This document shows, piece by piece, positions 1 through 9,295 of a stretch of 64,000 nucleotides of DNA. The notes below the pieces were generated by a model. That model did not search any database, had not been told where the DNA came from, and saw only the letters and a list, made by a program, of their open reading frames with translations. Positions within the stretch are counted from its first letter, which is position 1; each line of letters opens with the position of its first letter. This DNA comes from CAVXSP01 sp963764505. Its GTDB lineage: Bacteria; Acidobacteriota; Vicinamibacteria; Vicinamibacterales; SCN-69-37. Where the stretch lies: assembly GCA_963764505.1 (NCBI GenBank), contig CAVXSP010000002.1, forward strand, positions 1 through 64,000, read 5' to 3'. The translations under genes and the position numbers were made by a program.

Positions 1-1295
1 TCTGGTAGAGTTCCGCGGGAGAGAGCTGTCCGCTGGCGAATGATCGAATTCTCATGAAGCCTGTGGCCAATTGCCCGTGATGCCGCCAGGGCGCGTGCGA
101 AATGAAGTTCAGCAGCATCCCGCTCGCCCTTTAGCATCAGGCAAACGCCTCGTGAGGCTTCGAGAACGATGAGGGGATTGATGGCGCCTTGCGGACACCA
201 TCGCACTGCTGTCACGAGTAATCTCTCCGCTGATTCGTAATCGCCCTGCCTTGCGCTTGCTCGAGCGCCGATGCACAAGGCCGGGACCCGAATCACTCGA
301 AACTGACGCCGCACAAGCTCCGAATCGAAGGAGCGCAGATGTTCAAGAACGGCAGTCCAATCCTCACTAGACTCCAGCAAAGAACAGCACGTCAGCTCGT
401 GAGACAACTGGGACCACGACGGAGCCGGATTCGCCGTAGATGAGTCGATGGAATTGCACGAGCGCCACCATCGTTCAGCACTCGTTGTATCCGCAACCGA
501 GAGTTCCAGTTGCGCCAATCCGTCGAGGGCCGCCGCCCGAATGTACGGAGAGCCGTCCGCTCTTGCCACGACATTGTTGAGGTACGCTCGCGCTCGCGGC
601 ACATTTCCAGCCAGCATCGCGATCGTTCCTAAATTCGTTGCGGCGATCAATGCATGGGTGACCAGGCCCGCCGTATCGGCTCTGTGCAACGCGGCTTCCG
701 AGAGTGCTCTCGCACGGGCCAAATTGCCAACCACCAACTCGAGTCCGGTTTCCACGTGATCAATCGTGCACTGAAGAACGATCTTCTGCTCTTGTGCCGC
801 AAGCGCGCGCGCTATCTCCAAGTGTTTTCGCGCTTGAAGGCAGAGTCCACGGCAGGCTTCAAGGCGAGCTACGGCGAGATGGAGGGCGCTCAGGGTGGGA
901 GCATCACCCACCGAGGCGGCTAATTGGCGCAGACGCGAGAGGTCCCGGAGCGCTTCCTCTGGCGATAGAAAGGCTGAGCTTCGCTCAAACAACGCCAACG
1001 CAGCGGAAAACTGAACGTCGACGCTGCAAGCAGTCGCCAACTCGGCGGCATCGCGGAGGTGCTCGATAGCCTCCGCCACGTTTCCGAGATGGTACAGCGC
1101 ACTAGCATAGGCGATATTGAGTCGAACACGCCCTGAGCTGTCGAGCTCTCCCTCAGATGCGCGAGCGACCCGATCCTGCAGTTCTCGACTGCGACAGGAA
1201 CGGCCAAGAGCCTCAATCTCGCCAATCAGATTGGAGTCGATGGACCGGTCTGAGCCAGACCGTGCCACTGTGTCACGATTCCGTCGAGAGACCAC
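1..1295 (-). CDS. TPR-type helical repeat protein, C-terminus cut by window edge
   Basis: The minus-strand frame is open from the window edge to about 1295 and encodes at least 430 residues of Ala/Leu-rich paired helices (for example ALYHLGNVAEAIEHLRDAA and RARALSEAALHRADTAGLV) typical of degenerate tetratricopeptide repeats. Such arrays often form the sensor or scaffold half of a larger regulator, but no catalytic or DNA-binding part is visible and the C-terminus lies outside the window. The start is chosen at GTG 1295 because GGAG lies 7 bases upstream; a second GTG follows at 1268. It sits 76 bases after the HD-GYP gene on the same strand and may be co-transcribed. The base composition is less GC-rich than most of the window. 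The helical-repeat call is firm; the function is unknown. Confidence 0.75.
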   Translation of the reverse strand, partial: MVSRRNRDTVARSGSDRSIDSNLIGEIEALGRSCRSRELQDRVARASEGELDSSGRVRLNIAYASALYHLGNVAEAIEHLRDAAELATACSVDVQFSAALALFERSSAFLSPEEALRDLSRLRQLAASVGDAPTLSALHLAVARLEACRGLCLQARKHLEIARALAAQEQKIVLQCTIDHVETGLELVVGNLARARALSEAALHRADTAGLVTHALIAATNLGTIAMLAGNVPRARAYLNNVVARADGSPYIRAAALDGLAQLELSVADTTSAERWWRSCNSIDSSTANPAPSWSQLSHELTCCSLLESSEDWTAVLEHLRSFDSELVRRQFRVIRVPALCIGARASARQGDYESAERLLVTAVRWCPQGAINPLIVLEASRGVCLMLKGERDAAELHFARALAASRAIGHRLHENSIIRQRTALSRGTLP

Positions 1296-1371
1296 ACGGA
1301 CGCTCCGTGGCCAGGAGAATACCAGAAGTCTACCCGTTGAAGAAGGCCTGTGAGCGATTCTGGTACAAGAA

Positions 1372-3282
1372 TCAATGCACGCGGTGGCTCGGGAAGCCTG
1401 CCGGCCGACGTTCTGGAAGTTCGAGTTCAGGAACGCTGACTGAAGACACAAACAGACTGGCCGCGTTCTCAAGCAAACGACGGTGATCTTCTGCGAATGG
1501 TTCTGGTGCGTAGAGTGTGAGAACCCCCGCCGAGGAACCGCTGACAAGTGGTACCGCGACTGAGTGTGTTAGAGACGGCGAGAAGCTCCTTGCGACGGGC
1601 CCGAGGTCAAGAGATGCGTCTGCATTCAAGACGGATTCTTGATGGGTGAAGGCCCAACCCGATGCACGCTGACCGACCGCTATTCGAACGTCCTTGATCG
1701 TCGGAACACCGACGCCGGAGCAGAAGACAACCCCAAGCTCGTTCGAGTCGTCTGCCGGCACAAATAACACGAAAGAAGCTGCAGGGATTAAGCGACGAAG
1801 ATGTCGGAACAGCACATCGGCGGCAGATGAAATCGACGTCGCTTTCGGTAGCGCCCTCCGCAGCTCATTGAACTCACGCTCTTCTGCTGTGGTAGCACTG
1901 ATCACGTCCAGTTGAGCACGCGCCATTGATGTTGTCGTCGTGACGTCATCATCTTGGCGGGCTCGCTCTTCTGCCTCGACGCGATCAACGATTCTCAAGA
2001 ATTCATCGACGACCCACGGGTCGTACATCGATCCGCGACGGTCAAGCAGGACCCGTTCAGCTTGCTGGCGCGTCATTCTAGGCCTGTACGGCCGGTCTGA
2101 CGTCAAAGCGTCGTAGCAGTCGACTACAGACAGTATCCGGGCTCCTAGTGGTATTTCTTGACCCTTCAAGCCCGCCGGATACCCCGAACCGTCCCAATTT
2201 TCATGATGGTGCCGCACTATCGGCTCGACGGGATAAGGAAACTCAATTGACTTGAGAATATCGGCGCCGACCGCGGCATGAACTTTCATTCGTTCAAATT
2301 CGGCGGATGTCAGAGGCCCCGGCTTGTTCAAAATGTACTCAGGAACCGCCAGCTTTCCAGTGTCGTGCAGCAGTGCCGCAGCTCTAAGTGCGTCCAACTG
2401 CTTGGCATCCTTCATCCCCAAAGCGCCCGCCAGCGTCATTGTGAAATGTTGCACCCGTCTGATGTGCCCGTGAGTGACTTGGTCCTTTGCGTCTATTGCA
2501 AGAGCGAGGGCTTCAATCGTCGACAAGAAGACTCTGCTAAGATCGAGGTTCTTCTTCCGCTCGGCCTCTACTCGTCTCGTCGACCAGCTATACGTCAGAT
2601 ATATCACTAGTAACAGAGGCAGGATTACGCCAATAAACGCAACGTCGATGCTCCGCGCGTTTGCCAGGAAAGCGGCAATTGATGCGCCGCCGAGGAAGTT
2701 GAAGAATATCTCCTTGAAGTTCGAATACCAGACGGCAAACGGACTAATCCTTGCTTCGAGGGATATGGCAACGGTGACAAGCCAACTGTTGAGAAGAAAA
2801 TAGAGCGCTGTGAAGATCGCCAGCGTAGAAATGATCGCCCACGTTAGCTGGATGGCGATGGGCGCGGCCGGGTCCGGCTGACGAATGCCGGCGGCATTCG
2901 CCGCGAGCCAAATCGAGAGAGGAGACGCTGCTAAATTAAATATGACCTGCTGCCAACGAAACTGACGGCGCGAATACTGCGATCGCACGCACAAGACCGC
3001 AGCATCGAGCAATACCAGAATGGCGCCGACGGCAGGCCCGTACCGGAGCGTCCCCGCGAAAACAAACGTTTCGGATATGGAGATGCTGGCGCTCACTGTC
3101 GGCAGCTTGACAGACAGCCACCCGCTTATGAGCGTGAGAGCTGCGAGTTTGAGCCACTCGACGTGCCAATAGAGTGGTTGCTGGGCTAGTTGAATCGTGC
3201 TGACGGCGACCGCCAGCAAGCCGAACGCCACAACAACGGAGACGTAGATCTCCGTGCCTTTGCGAAGACGCTGTCGGACCAT
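1372..3282 (-). CDS. Membrane-bound HD-GYP domain protein with C-terminal GAF domain
   Basis: Likely cyclic-di-GMP phosphodiesterase at the inner membrane (636 aa). Residues 1-235 contain several hydrophobic segments forming a MASE-like membrane sensor. The HD-GYP domain follows, with the metal-binding LLHDTGKLAVPEYIL and the diagnostic HHHENWDGSGYPAG motif near residue 360. The last about 160 residues look like a GAF domain. HD-GYP proteins hydrolyse c-di-GMP to pGpG or GMP; the motifs are intact, so activity is plausible. The gene lies on the less GC-rich left end, upstream of the TPR gene and downstream of the subtilase, all on the minus strand. The signal sensed is unknown. Confidence 0.9.
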   Translation of the reverse strand: MVRQRLRKGTEIYVSVVVAFGLLAVAVSTIQLAQQPLYWHVEWLKLAALTLISGWLSVKLPTVSASISISETFVFAGTLRYGPAVGAILVLLDAAVLCVRSQYSRRQFRWQQVIFNLAASPLSIWLAANAAGIRQPDPAAPIAIQLTWAIISTLAIFTALYFLLNSWLVTVAISLEARISPFAVWYSNFKEIFFNFLGGASIAAFLANARSIDVAFIGVILPLLLVIYLTYSWSTRRVEAERKKNLDLSRVFLSTIEALALAIDAKDQVTHGHIRRVQHFTMTLAGALGMKDAKQLDALRAAALLHDTGKLAVPEYILNKPGPLTSAEFERMKVHAAVGADILKSIEFPYPVEPIVRHHHENWDGSGYPAGLKGQEIPLGARILSVVDCYDALTSDRPYRPRMTRQQAERVLLDRRGSMYDPWVVDEFLRIVDRVEAEERARQDDDVTTTTSMARAQLDVISATTAEEREFNELRRALPKATSISSAADVLFRHLRRLIPAASFVLFVPADDSNELGVVFCSGVGVPTIKDVRIAVGQRASGWAFTHQESVLNADASLDLGPVARSFSPSLTHSVAVPLVSGSSAGVLTLYAPEPFAEDHRRLLENAASLFVSSVSVPELELPERRPAGFPSHRVH

Positions 3283-3448
3283 GCGTCGAAATCAGCGCGC
3301 CGCTGTCACGGGGAACGCAGGGCGCTGACCACTCACGTTCAACTCCAGACGATAATTGAGGTCGTCCGCATTGATAAGTCTCCAGAATTGTATAGCGAAA
3401 CCACCCGACCGTTCTGTGCCATGCACAATGGCTCAGGTTGTAAACAGT

Positions 3449-5197
3449 CTATGAAGGGTCCCCCTCGACTGCCGAATCGCCCCAGATGATGGTGTCGCCC
3501 CAGATGATGGTGTCACCCCAGATGATGGTGTCACCCCAGATGATCGTATCGCCCCAGATGATGGTGTCACCCCAAATGATGGTGTCACCCCAAATGATGG
3601 TGTCGCCGCGGACGGAGTCACCCCAGATGATGGTGTCACCCCAAATGATAGTGTCACCCCAGATGATCGTGTCGCCCCAGATGATGGTGTCACCCCAGAT
3701 GATGGTGTCACCCCAAATGATAGTGTCGCCCCAGATGATCGTGCCTCCAAACACTATGCGGCCCGGAGTCGTCAGTCGACCGGCGATACTGACCGACGCT
3801 GATCCGGCCGCAGGGCCATTCTCCGCCACCTGAACTGCCAGCGGCACGTTGAGGCTGCCCGCCCCTTGTTCGATCACGCCGAAGTCCTTCACGCGCTCGG
3901 CACTGTACTGAAGCGCGAACTTCACCTGCCCCGGCTTGAGCGACGGGTTCGCCTGCAGCAGCAGCGCCGCCGCCCCAGACACCGCCGCCGTCGCCTGGCT
4001 CGTGCCCGACAGCATCATGTAGGCGTCGCCGCGGCGGCCCTGCACCCGGAACTGCGGATAGTCGCGCCAGAGCGTCGTCGACGGATCCGACGTCGAGACG
4101 ATCGAGTTGCCCGGCGCGACGAGGTCCGGCTTGAGGTAGCAGTGCAGACGCTCCGTGTCGTTCGGATCGCACACCGGACCGCGTGAGCTGAACGTGGCCA
4201 CCGTGTCGTCCGACCGATCGACCGTGCCGTGCGTGTTGAGGGCCCCGACCGTGATCGCCAGCGGGTCGTACCCAGGCGACACGACCCCGCCCACGATCGG
4301 CGTCCCGTCCTCCAGCTTGCCGAGATTGCCGGCCGCGCAGTCGACCACCAGGCCCGCGCGCACCGCCGCCTCGACCGCCTGCGCCAGCGCATCGTCAGCC
4401 GTGCTCGAGTCGGCCGGCCGGCCCAGCGAGAGATTGATGACGCGAATGTTGTATTTCTCGCGATTGTCGACCGCCCACTCGATCGCCTCGATGACGTCGG
4501 AGACGAGACCCGAACCATCGCTCCCGAGCACCTTCTCGCTGATGATGGTGGCGCCCGGTGCCATGCCGATGTACCCGGTCGAGCTCGTCGTGCGGCTGGC
4601 CGCCCCGCTCCCCGCGATGATGCCCGCCAGGTGCGTGCCGTGACCGAACTCGTCGTAGCCGCAACGCCCACGCTTCTGGCAGTCCGTGAAGTCGAGCACC
4701 GCTCCCACGCGGTTCTTCAGATCCCCGTGAACGCCAATCCCCGAGTCGATGACCGCGACGCCAACCTCGCGGCCCGTGATTCCGCCGTACGGCCGTGCCG
4801 GATCCCCGTTCGACCAGACCTGACTCGCGCCGGTCGACTCCGTCGTCACCGCCATCGTCGAGTAGACGAGGCTGTCCTCCTGCAGGCTCCCCACGCTCTG
4901 GTCGTTCGCCAGTTGCTGAATCTGATCCGGCGTCCCGCTGAGCGCCGCCCCCGAATGCAGACGCTTCTTGACGGTCAGACCGTAGTACCGGGCAAGCCGG
5001 CCCACTTCAGCCTGCGGTCCCTGATAGATGACGCTGATCGTCTTGCCCTTCGCACCGTGGAGCGCCTTCTCCAGTCCGCGCGAAAGCCGCGCCGTGTGCT
5101 GGGCCTCCGCCGAGCTCCCGGCGGCGAAAATTGCGAGAACGAGCAGGCCTGCGAGGCCGGTCGGCAGGAAACGCTGAGTCGAGTTTCTCATTGGCAT
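3449..5197 (-). CDS. Secreted subtilisin-like (S8) serine peptidase with C-terminal TIIWGD repeats
   Basis: Exported subtilase of about 582 aa. ATG 5197 is preferred over an upstream in-frame ATG at 5221 because a GAGAG ribosome-binding site precedes it and the signal peptide (TGLAGLLVLAIFAAGSSAEA) follows directly. After an inhibitor-I9-like propeptide comes the catalytic domain: Asp in AVIDSGIG (about residue 151), His in EFGHGTHLAG (about 186), the oxyanion Asn in CAAGNLG and the nucleophile Ser in LSGTSQATAAVSG. The triad is complete. The last 95 residues are fourteen copies of TIIWGD, seven on either side of one SVRGD, ending SAVEGDPS. The repeat block may be a surface-anchoring or beta-solenoid module; that is inference. 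The gene is followed by an HD-GYP gene on the same strand. Confidence 0.92.
   Translation of the reverse strand: MPMRNSTQRFLPTGLAGLLVLAIFAAGSSAEAQHTARLSRGLEKALHGAKGKTISVIYQGPQAEVGRLARYYGLTVKKRLHSGAALSGTPDQIQQLANDQSVGSLQEDSLVYSTMAVTTESTGASQVWSNGDPARPYGGITGREVGVAVIDSGIGVHGDLKNRVGAVLDFTDCQKRGRCGYDEFGHGTHLAGIIAGSGAASRTTSSTGYIGMAPGATIISEKVLGSDGSGLVSDVIEAIEWAVDNREKYNIRVINLSLGRPADSSTADDALAQAVEAAVRAGLVVDCAAGNLGKLEDGTPIVGGVVSPGYDPLAITVGALNTHGTVDRSDDTVATFSSRGPVCDPNDTERLHCYLKPDLVAPGNSIVSTSDPSTTLWRDYPQFRVQGRRGDAYMMLSGTSQATAAVSGAAALLLQANPSLKPGQVKFALQYSAERVKDFGVIEQGAGSLNVPLAVQVAENGPAAGSASVSIAGRLTTPGRIVFGGTIIWGDTIIWGDTIIWGDTIIWGDTIIWGDTIIWGDTIIWGDSVRGDTIIWGDTIIWGDTIIWGDTIIWGDTIIWGDTIIWGDTIIWGDSAVEGDPS
3476..3742 (-). 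repeat. 18-bp tandem repeat array encoding TIIWGD
   Basis: Fourteen 18-base units, seven on each side of a single 15-base unit encoding SVRGD, make 267 bases with no spacers. Variation between units is almost entirely at third codon positions (ATC/ATA/ATT, GGC/GGT, GAC/GAT). This points to selection on the hexapeptide rather than recent DNA amplification. The array lies wholly inside the subtilase gene and in its reading frame. Confidence 0.97.
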
Positions 5198-5512
5198 GGG
5201 GGACTCTCGGAACGCACACAAAAGTGTGTTCGGTCCACCACGCAGAGAGGCAGGTCCCGTACCACGGGCGTCAGGGAGACTTCGCGCTGAAATGCACGAA
5301 AATCCTGATGCTTCATCTGGCGCGGCAGCCCGATAGACGGTGTTTGCGCCCGTGGCGATTACAATCTTGGTCGCGTTATATCAGAATTGAAATTTTTTGT
5401 ACAGCGAAAGAAGGCCAGGCAATCGACCCCCTGACCCGGAGATCACAGCCTCGTACCCTCGACGGGCCAGGACGGCGTCACGCCCCCAAAATCGGCGCAT
5501 AATACGCGGGCG
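5198..5512. other. Intergenic region between divergent genes
   Basis: This 315-base stretch lies between the divergently read subtilase and the peptide-binding protein gene. It holds an AT-rich patch around 5375-5405 that could contain promoters for either side, but no convincing -35/-10 pair was found. No coding frame, tRNA or repeat is visible. Confidence 0.5.
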
Positions 5513-7249
5513 ATGCCGGCGGACGCTCCCGCGCTCCAGATCGGGCCGCCCTTCCCTCGCGGCGTCATCGGCCGGACCCTTGCAATTATCGGGCTCACCG
5601 TCGCGCTCTTCGGAGCCCCGGGGTGCGGCTCGCCTCAGGCGCCCGCTCCGGCGAACCGGCTCGTCGCCACCATCCGCCGGGAACCCCGCACGCTCAACCG
5701 GTTCATGTCCTCCAATCCTGTGGAGAACGTGATCGCGCTGCTCACGCAGACGACGCTCGTCCGGGTCAACCGCGCGACCGGCGCGCTCGAGCCGCGGCTG
5801 GCGCGCGACTGGTCGGCCGGCGCAGACGGCCTCACGTACACGCTGCACTTGAGAGACGACGTCGCCTTCTCCGACGGCGTGCCGTTCACGGCGTCGGACG
5901 TCGTTTTCACGTTCGAGGTGCTCTACGACAAGCGCGTCGGCAGCCCGCTGACGAGCTCGTTCGAGATCGACGGCCGGCCGCTCGCGGTGCGCGCGGTCGA
6001 TGCGCATACGGTCACGATCGCCTTTCCGTCGCCGTACGGACCGGGCCTGACGATCCTCGACAGCCTGCCGATCCTGCCGAAGCACAAGCTGGCGGCGGCG
6101 TTCGAGGCCGGCCGGTTCGCGGATGCCTGGAATCTCGAGACGCCGGCCAGCGATGTCGTCGGCCTCGGCCCGTTCGTCCTGACGGAATACGTCCCCGGGC
6201 AGCGCCTCCGCTTCGCGCGCAATCCGCGCTTTCTCGCCCGGCCTTTGCCCTATCTTGACGAGATCGAGCTGCAGATCGTACCGGAGCAGAACGCGGAAGT
6301 CCTGCGCCTCGAGTCGGGGCAGTCGGATCTGGCGTACGACTTCGCCCGCGCCGAGGATCTGGCGATGCTGCGGCAGGCGCAGGCGCGCGGCACGATTCGG
6401 CTCGTCGACGCGGGTATCGAACCCGCGCCGGAAGGGCTCTGGTTCGATCTGGCGCCCGGCGCGCCGCACGCGAAGGAGAAGCCGTGGCTCCAGCGCGACG
6501 AGCTGCGGCAGGCGATTTCCTACGCCGTCGATCGCCAGGCGATCATCGACGCCGTCTATCTCGGCGCGGCCGTTCCCATCGCCGGCCCGATCACGCCGGG
6601 ACACGGAGAGTGGTATTCCCCCGATGCCCCGCCCGTCCACGACCCGGCCAAGGCCAAGGCGCTGCTCGCCGCGATCGGCCTCAGGGACCGGAACGACGAC
6701 GGCGTGCTGGAGGACGCGCGCGGCCGGCCGGCGCGGTTCTCCGTGCTCACGACGAAGGGCAGCACGATTCGCGAGCGCGTCTCCAGTGTGATTCAGGATC
6801 AGCTCCGCCGGATCGGGTTGCCCGTCGATGTCGTGCCCGTCGAGACCGGATTGCTGCAGTCTAGGTGGGCGAAGGGCGACTACGACGCCATCTACTACGG
6901 CATCCATTCCGACGCCGTCGACCCGGCCCGTAATCTTGAATTCTGGATGAGCTCCGGATCGGCCCACCTGTGGAACCCGGAGCAGCGCACGCCGGCGACG
7001 CCGTGGGAGGCCCGGATCGACGAGCTGATGCGACAGCAATCGACGACGGTCGATGCCGGCGAACGGCATCGTCTGTTCCGAGCGGTGCAGGAGATTTTCG
7101 GCGAGCACCTGCCCTGCGTCTACTTCGCCGCTCCGAAGGCGATTGTCGCCCTGAGCGCGCGGGTCCACGGCGCGACGCCGACGGTCCTGCAGCCTCCCGT
7201 GCTCTGGAACGCGGAAGTCCTCTCGGTCGACCCGGCAGCGCCACGGTGA
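5513..7249 (+). CDS. ABC importer periplasmic binding lipoprotein, family 5 (peptide/nickel type)
   Basis: A 578-aa solute-binding protein of the oligopeptide/dipeptide/nickel class. It starts with a hydrophobic leader and a lipobox (LFGAPGC, Cys38), so it is probably a membrane-anchored periplasmic lipoprotein. The body has family-5 features: an RREPRTLNRF start, the LARDWSAGADGLTYTLHLRD segment followed by FSDGVPFTASDVVFTFE, and a C-terminal half with LRQAISYAVDRQAI. The TGA stop overlaps the GTG start of the first permease by four bases, indicating translational coupling. The substrate cannot be told from sequence. No ATPase gene follows in the operon. Confidence 0.9.
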   Translation: MPADAPALQIGPPFPRGVIGRTLAIIGLTVALFGAPGCGSPQAPAPANRLVATIRREPRTLNRFMSSNPVENVIALLTQTTLVRVNRATGALEPRLARDWSAGADGLTYTLHLRDDVAFSDGVPFTASDVVFTFEVLYDKRVGSPLTSSFEIDGRPLAVRAVDAHTVTIAFPSPYGPGLTILDSLPILPKHKLAAAFEAGRFADAWNLETPASDVVGLGPFVLTEYVPGQRLRFARNPRFLARPLPYLDEIELQIVPEQNAEVLRLESGQSDLAYDFARAEDLAMLRQAQARGTIRLVDAGIEPAPEGLWFDLAPGAPHAKEKPWLQRDELRQAISYAVDRQAIIDAVYLGAAVPIAGPITPGHGEWYSPDAPPVHDPAKAKALLAAIGLRDRNDDGVLEDARGRPARFSVLTTKGSTIRERVSSVIQDQLRRIGLPVDVVPVETGLLQSRWAKGDYDAIYYGIHSDAVDPARNLEFWMSSGSAHLWNPEQRTPATPWEARIDELMRQQSTTVDAGERHRLFRAVQEIFGEHLPCVYFAAPKAIVALSARVHGATPTVLQPPVLWNAEVLSVDPAAPR

Positions 7250-8151
7250 CCTCGCCGTTGGTGGCCTTTCTCGCACGCCGGCTGCTCGCCTCGCTGCTGC
7301 TGGTGGCCAGTGTCTCGTTCGGGGCATTCGTGCTCGGCCATTTCGCGCCATTCGACGCCAGACGGACCGGCCCGGGCGGGGATGTGCTGGCTCAGGAGCG
7401 CGCCAGGCTCGGTCTGGACCGTCCGCTCCTCGAGCAGCTCCAGCTCTGGGTCTCCGGGCTCTCGCACCTCGACTTCGGGCGTTCGGTGACCTACAGGCGG
7501 CCCGTGTCCGAGCTGGTGCTCGAGCGCGGCGGCAACACCGCACGCCTGGCGGCGGCGGCGCTCTTGCTGGCCCTGCTGCTGGGGCTGCCGATGGGCCTGC
7601 TGACGGGCGCCTGGCCGAGAGGGCTCCTGTCGGCCGCCGTCACGCCCGTCTCGGTCGCGCTCGTCTCGTGTCCGCCGTTGGTCGGCGCGCTCGCGCTCAT
7701 GTTGCTCGCGGCGCGCACGGGCTGGCTGTCGACTGCGCCGGGCGGCCTCGCGGTGCCGGCTCTCGCGCTCGGCCTGCCGTTCGCCGCGATGATCGAGCGG
7801 CTGCAGTCTCGGGCCACGGCCGACACGTTGACCGCGCCCAACCTCCTGGCTGCCGCCGCGCGGGGCGTGCCGCCCGGCCGGCTGCTCTTCGTGCACGCGT
7901 CGCGCCAGTCGCTCCGCCCGGTGCTCGGCGTGCTCGGCATCGTGATCGGATCGCTCTTCAGCGGCTCGCTCGCGGTCGAGTACATCACGGCATGGCCGGG
8001 TCTCGGCCGCCTCATGTACGACGCGCTCTCCAGCCGGGACCTGTTCCTCGTGACCGGGTGCGCGCTGGCTGGCGCCGTGGTCCTGGCCGCCGGGAATCTG
8101 ATCGCCGATCTGATTCGCGCCTGGACCGATCCGAGGGTGCGAAGCGAATGA
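7246..8151 (+). CDS. ABC importer permease, DppB/OppB type
   Basis: A 301-aa inner-membrane permease with about six hydrophobic segments, read from GTG 7246 overlapping the binding-protein stop. The N-terminus (VAFLARRLLASLLLVASVSF) and the RARLGLDRPLLEQL segment are typical of the first permease of peptide/nickel importers. A degenerate EAA-type loop is visible near AAARGVPPGRLLFVHASRQ, and EYITAWPGLGRLMYDAL is the usual C-terminal signature. It overlaps the next permease by ATGA, so three genes form one operon. Confidence 0.9.
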   Translation: MTSPLVAFLARRLLASLLLVASVSFGAFVLGHFAPFDARRTGPGGDVLAQERARLGLDRPLLEQLQLWVSGLSHLDFGRSVTYRRPVSELVLERGGNTARLAAAALLLALLLGLPMGLLTGAWPRGLLSAAVTPVSVALVSCPPLVGALALMLLAARTGWLSTAPGGLAVPALALGLPFAAMIERLQSRATADTLTAPNLLAAAARGVPPGRLLFVHASRQSLRPVLGVLGIVIGSLFSGSLAVEYITAWPGLGRLMYDALSSRDLFLVTGCALAGAVVLAAGNLIADLIRAWTDPRVRSE

Positions 8152-9197
8152 CGCGCCGACGGACCGGGAGGCGCCGCGCCGCGCTGGGCGCGAGACTGGG
8201 GATCGGCCTGATCGCCCTCATCGTCCTGCTCGCGATCCTGGCGCCCTTCGTCGCCCCCGAGCCGCCGGGCGATCAGTTTCCCGATCGGACGCTCGCCCCG
8301 CCGATGCGCGTGCACCTGCGCGACGCGACCGGCTGGCGCGCGCCGTTCGTGTATCCGCAGCGCCTTCAGAATCGGGAAGAACGACGGTTCGTCGAGGACA
8401 CCACCGAGGCCGTTCCGCTGCGCTGGTGTGCCGGCGGGCATCTCGTCTCGATTCCCGAATCCGACGGGCCGCTCCTGCTCCTCGGGGCCGACGAACTGGG
8501 CCGCGACGCGTTCTCGAGGCTGCTGTACGGCGCGCGGCTGTCACTTGGCGTGACCGTGCTGGGCTCGGTCGCGGCGCTGCTGCTCGGAACGGCCATCGGC
8601 GGCCTCGCGGGCGCCGCGCCGGGTCGGACGGACACCGCGCTGATGGTCCTTGCAGACTTCGTGCTCGTCCTGCCGGGGGTGTACGTCGTGCTCGTGCTGC
8701 GCGCCGTGCTGCCGCTGACGCTCTCCACGCCAGACGTGTTCTGGCTGATGGTGGGTTTGTTCGGCGTGGCGGGCTGGCCGCACGTCGCCCGCGGCGTGCG
8801 GGCCATCATCGCGGTCGAGCGGACGACGGACTACGCGGAGGCCGCCCGGGCGGCCGGCGCCGGACCGATCCGGCTCGCCCGACACCTGCTGCCTGCAGCC
8901 CGCGGGTTCCTCGGCGTCGAATTCGCCCTGCTCGTGCCGGCGCTCCTCGTCGCAGAGGCGACGATCTCGTTCGTCGGCCTCGGCTTTCCGGAGCCGGTGG
9001 CGAGCGTAGGCACGATGCTGCGGGACTCAGCCAACCTGAGCAGCATGCTCACGGCGCCATGGATGCTGCTTCCCGCACTTCTCCTGTTCTGCCTCGTTCT
9101 CGCCATCCAGATGGTCGGCGGCACCCGGGCGTCCGACAACCTGCTGCTGCCCCTGACGACGAACGTGAACCTTCCCGAGGAGGGACGCGCGAACTGA
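8148..9197 (+). CDS. ABC importer permease, DppC/OppC type, with extended periplasmic loop
   Basis: A 349-aa inner-membrane permease with one N-terminal transmembrane segment, then a periplasmic region before the hallmark LGADELGRDAFSRLLYGAR, then about five more segments. The EAA loop (AAGAGPIRLARHLLPAARG) that would contact the ATPase is present. The stretch between the first segment and the GADELGRD motif is about 90 residues, longer than I expect for DppC (roughly 40). The operon ends here without a DppD/DppF-like ATPase, so the ATPase must be encoded elsewhere if the system works. Confidence 0.9.
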   Translation: MTRRRTGRRRAALGARLGIGLIALIVLLAILAPFVAPEPPGDQFPDRTLAPPMRVHLRDATGWRAPFVYPQRLQNREERRFVEDTTEAVPLRWCAGGHLVSIPESDGPLLLLGADELGRDAFSRLLYGARLSLGVTVLGSVAALLLGTAIGGLAGAAPGRTDTALMVLADFVLVLPGVYVVLVLRAVLPLTLSTPDVFWLMVGLFGVAGWPHVARGVRAIIAVERTTDYAEAARAAGAGPIRLARHLLPAARGFLGVEFALLVPALLVAEATISFVGLGFPEPVASVGTMLRDSANLSSMLTAPWMLLPALLLFCLVLAIQMVGGTRASDNLLLPLTTNVNLPEEGRAN

Positions 9198-9295
9198 GCC
9201 CCAGATCCCCGAGGCCCAGCCTCCAGCGTCCGCCTCGCCGGCGGTCAGGTGTTTCGATCTAGCCTGCGGGCAGCCTTCGGCGGTAGCGTACTCGT

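Noticed and set aside
1231..1377. Second minus-strand frame between the HD-GYP and TPR genes with protein-like sequence
   Set aside because: It has only a TTG start, no ribosome-binding site and stops within about 50 codons; the TPR frame explains the region better.
3476..3742. Possible CRISPR array
   Set aside because: The units are 18 bases, contiguous, without spacers, and in frame within a protein gene.
3486..3833. Plus-strand open frame with repeated MMVSPQ
   Set aside because: It is the antisense reading of the TIIWGD repeat array inside the subtilase gene, which has a full catalytic triad and signal peptide.
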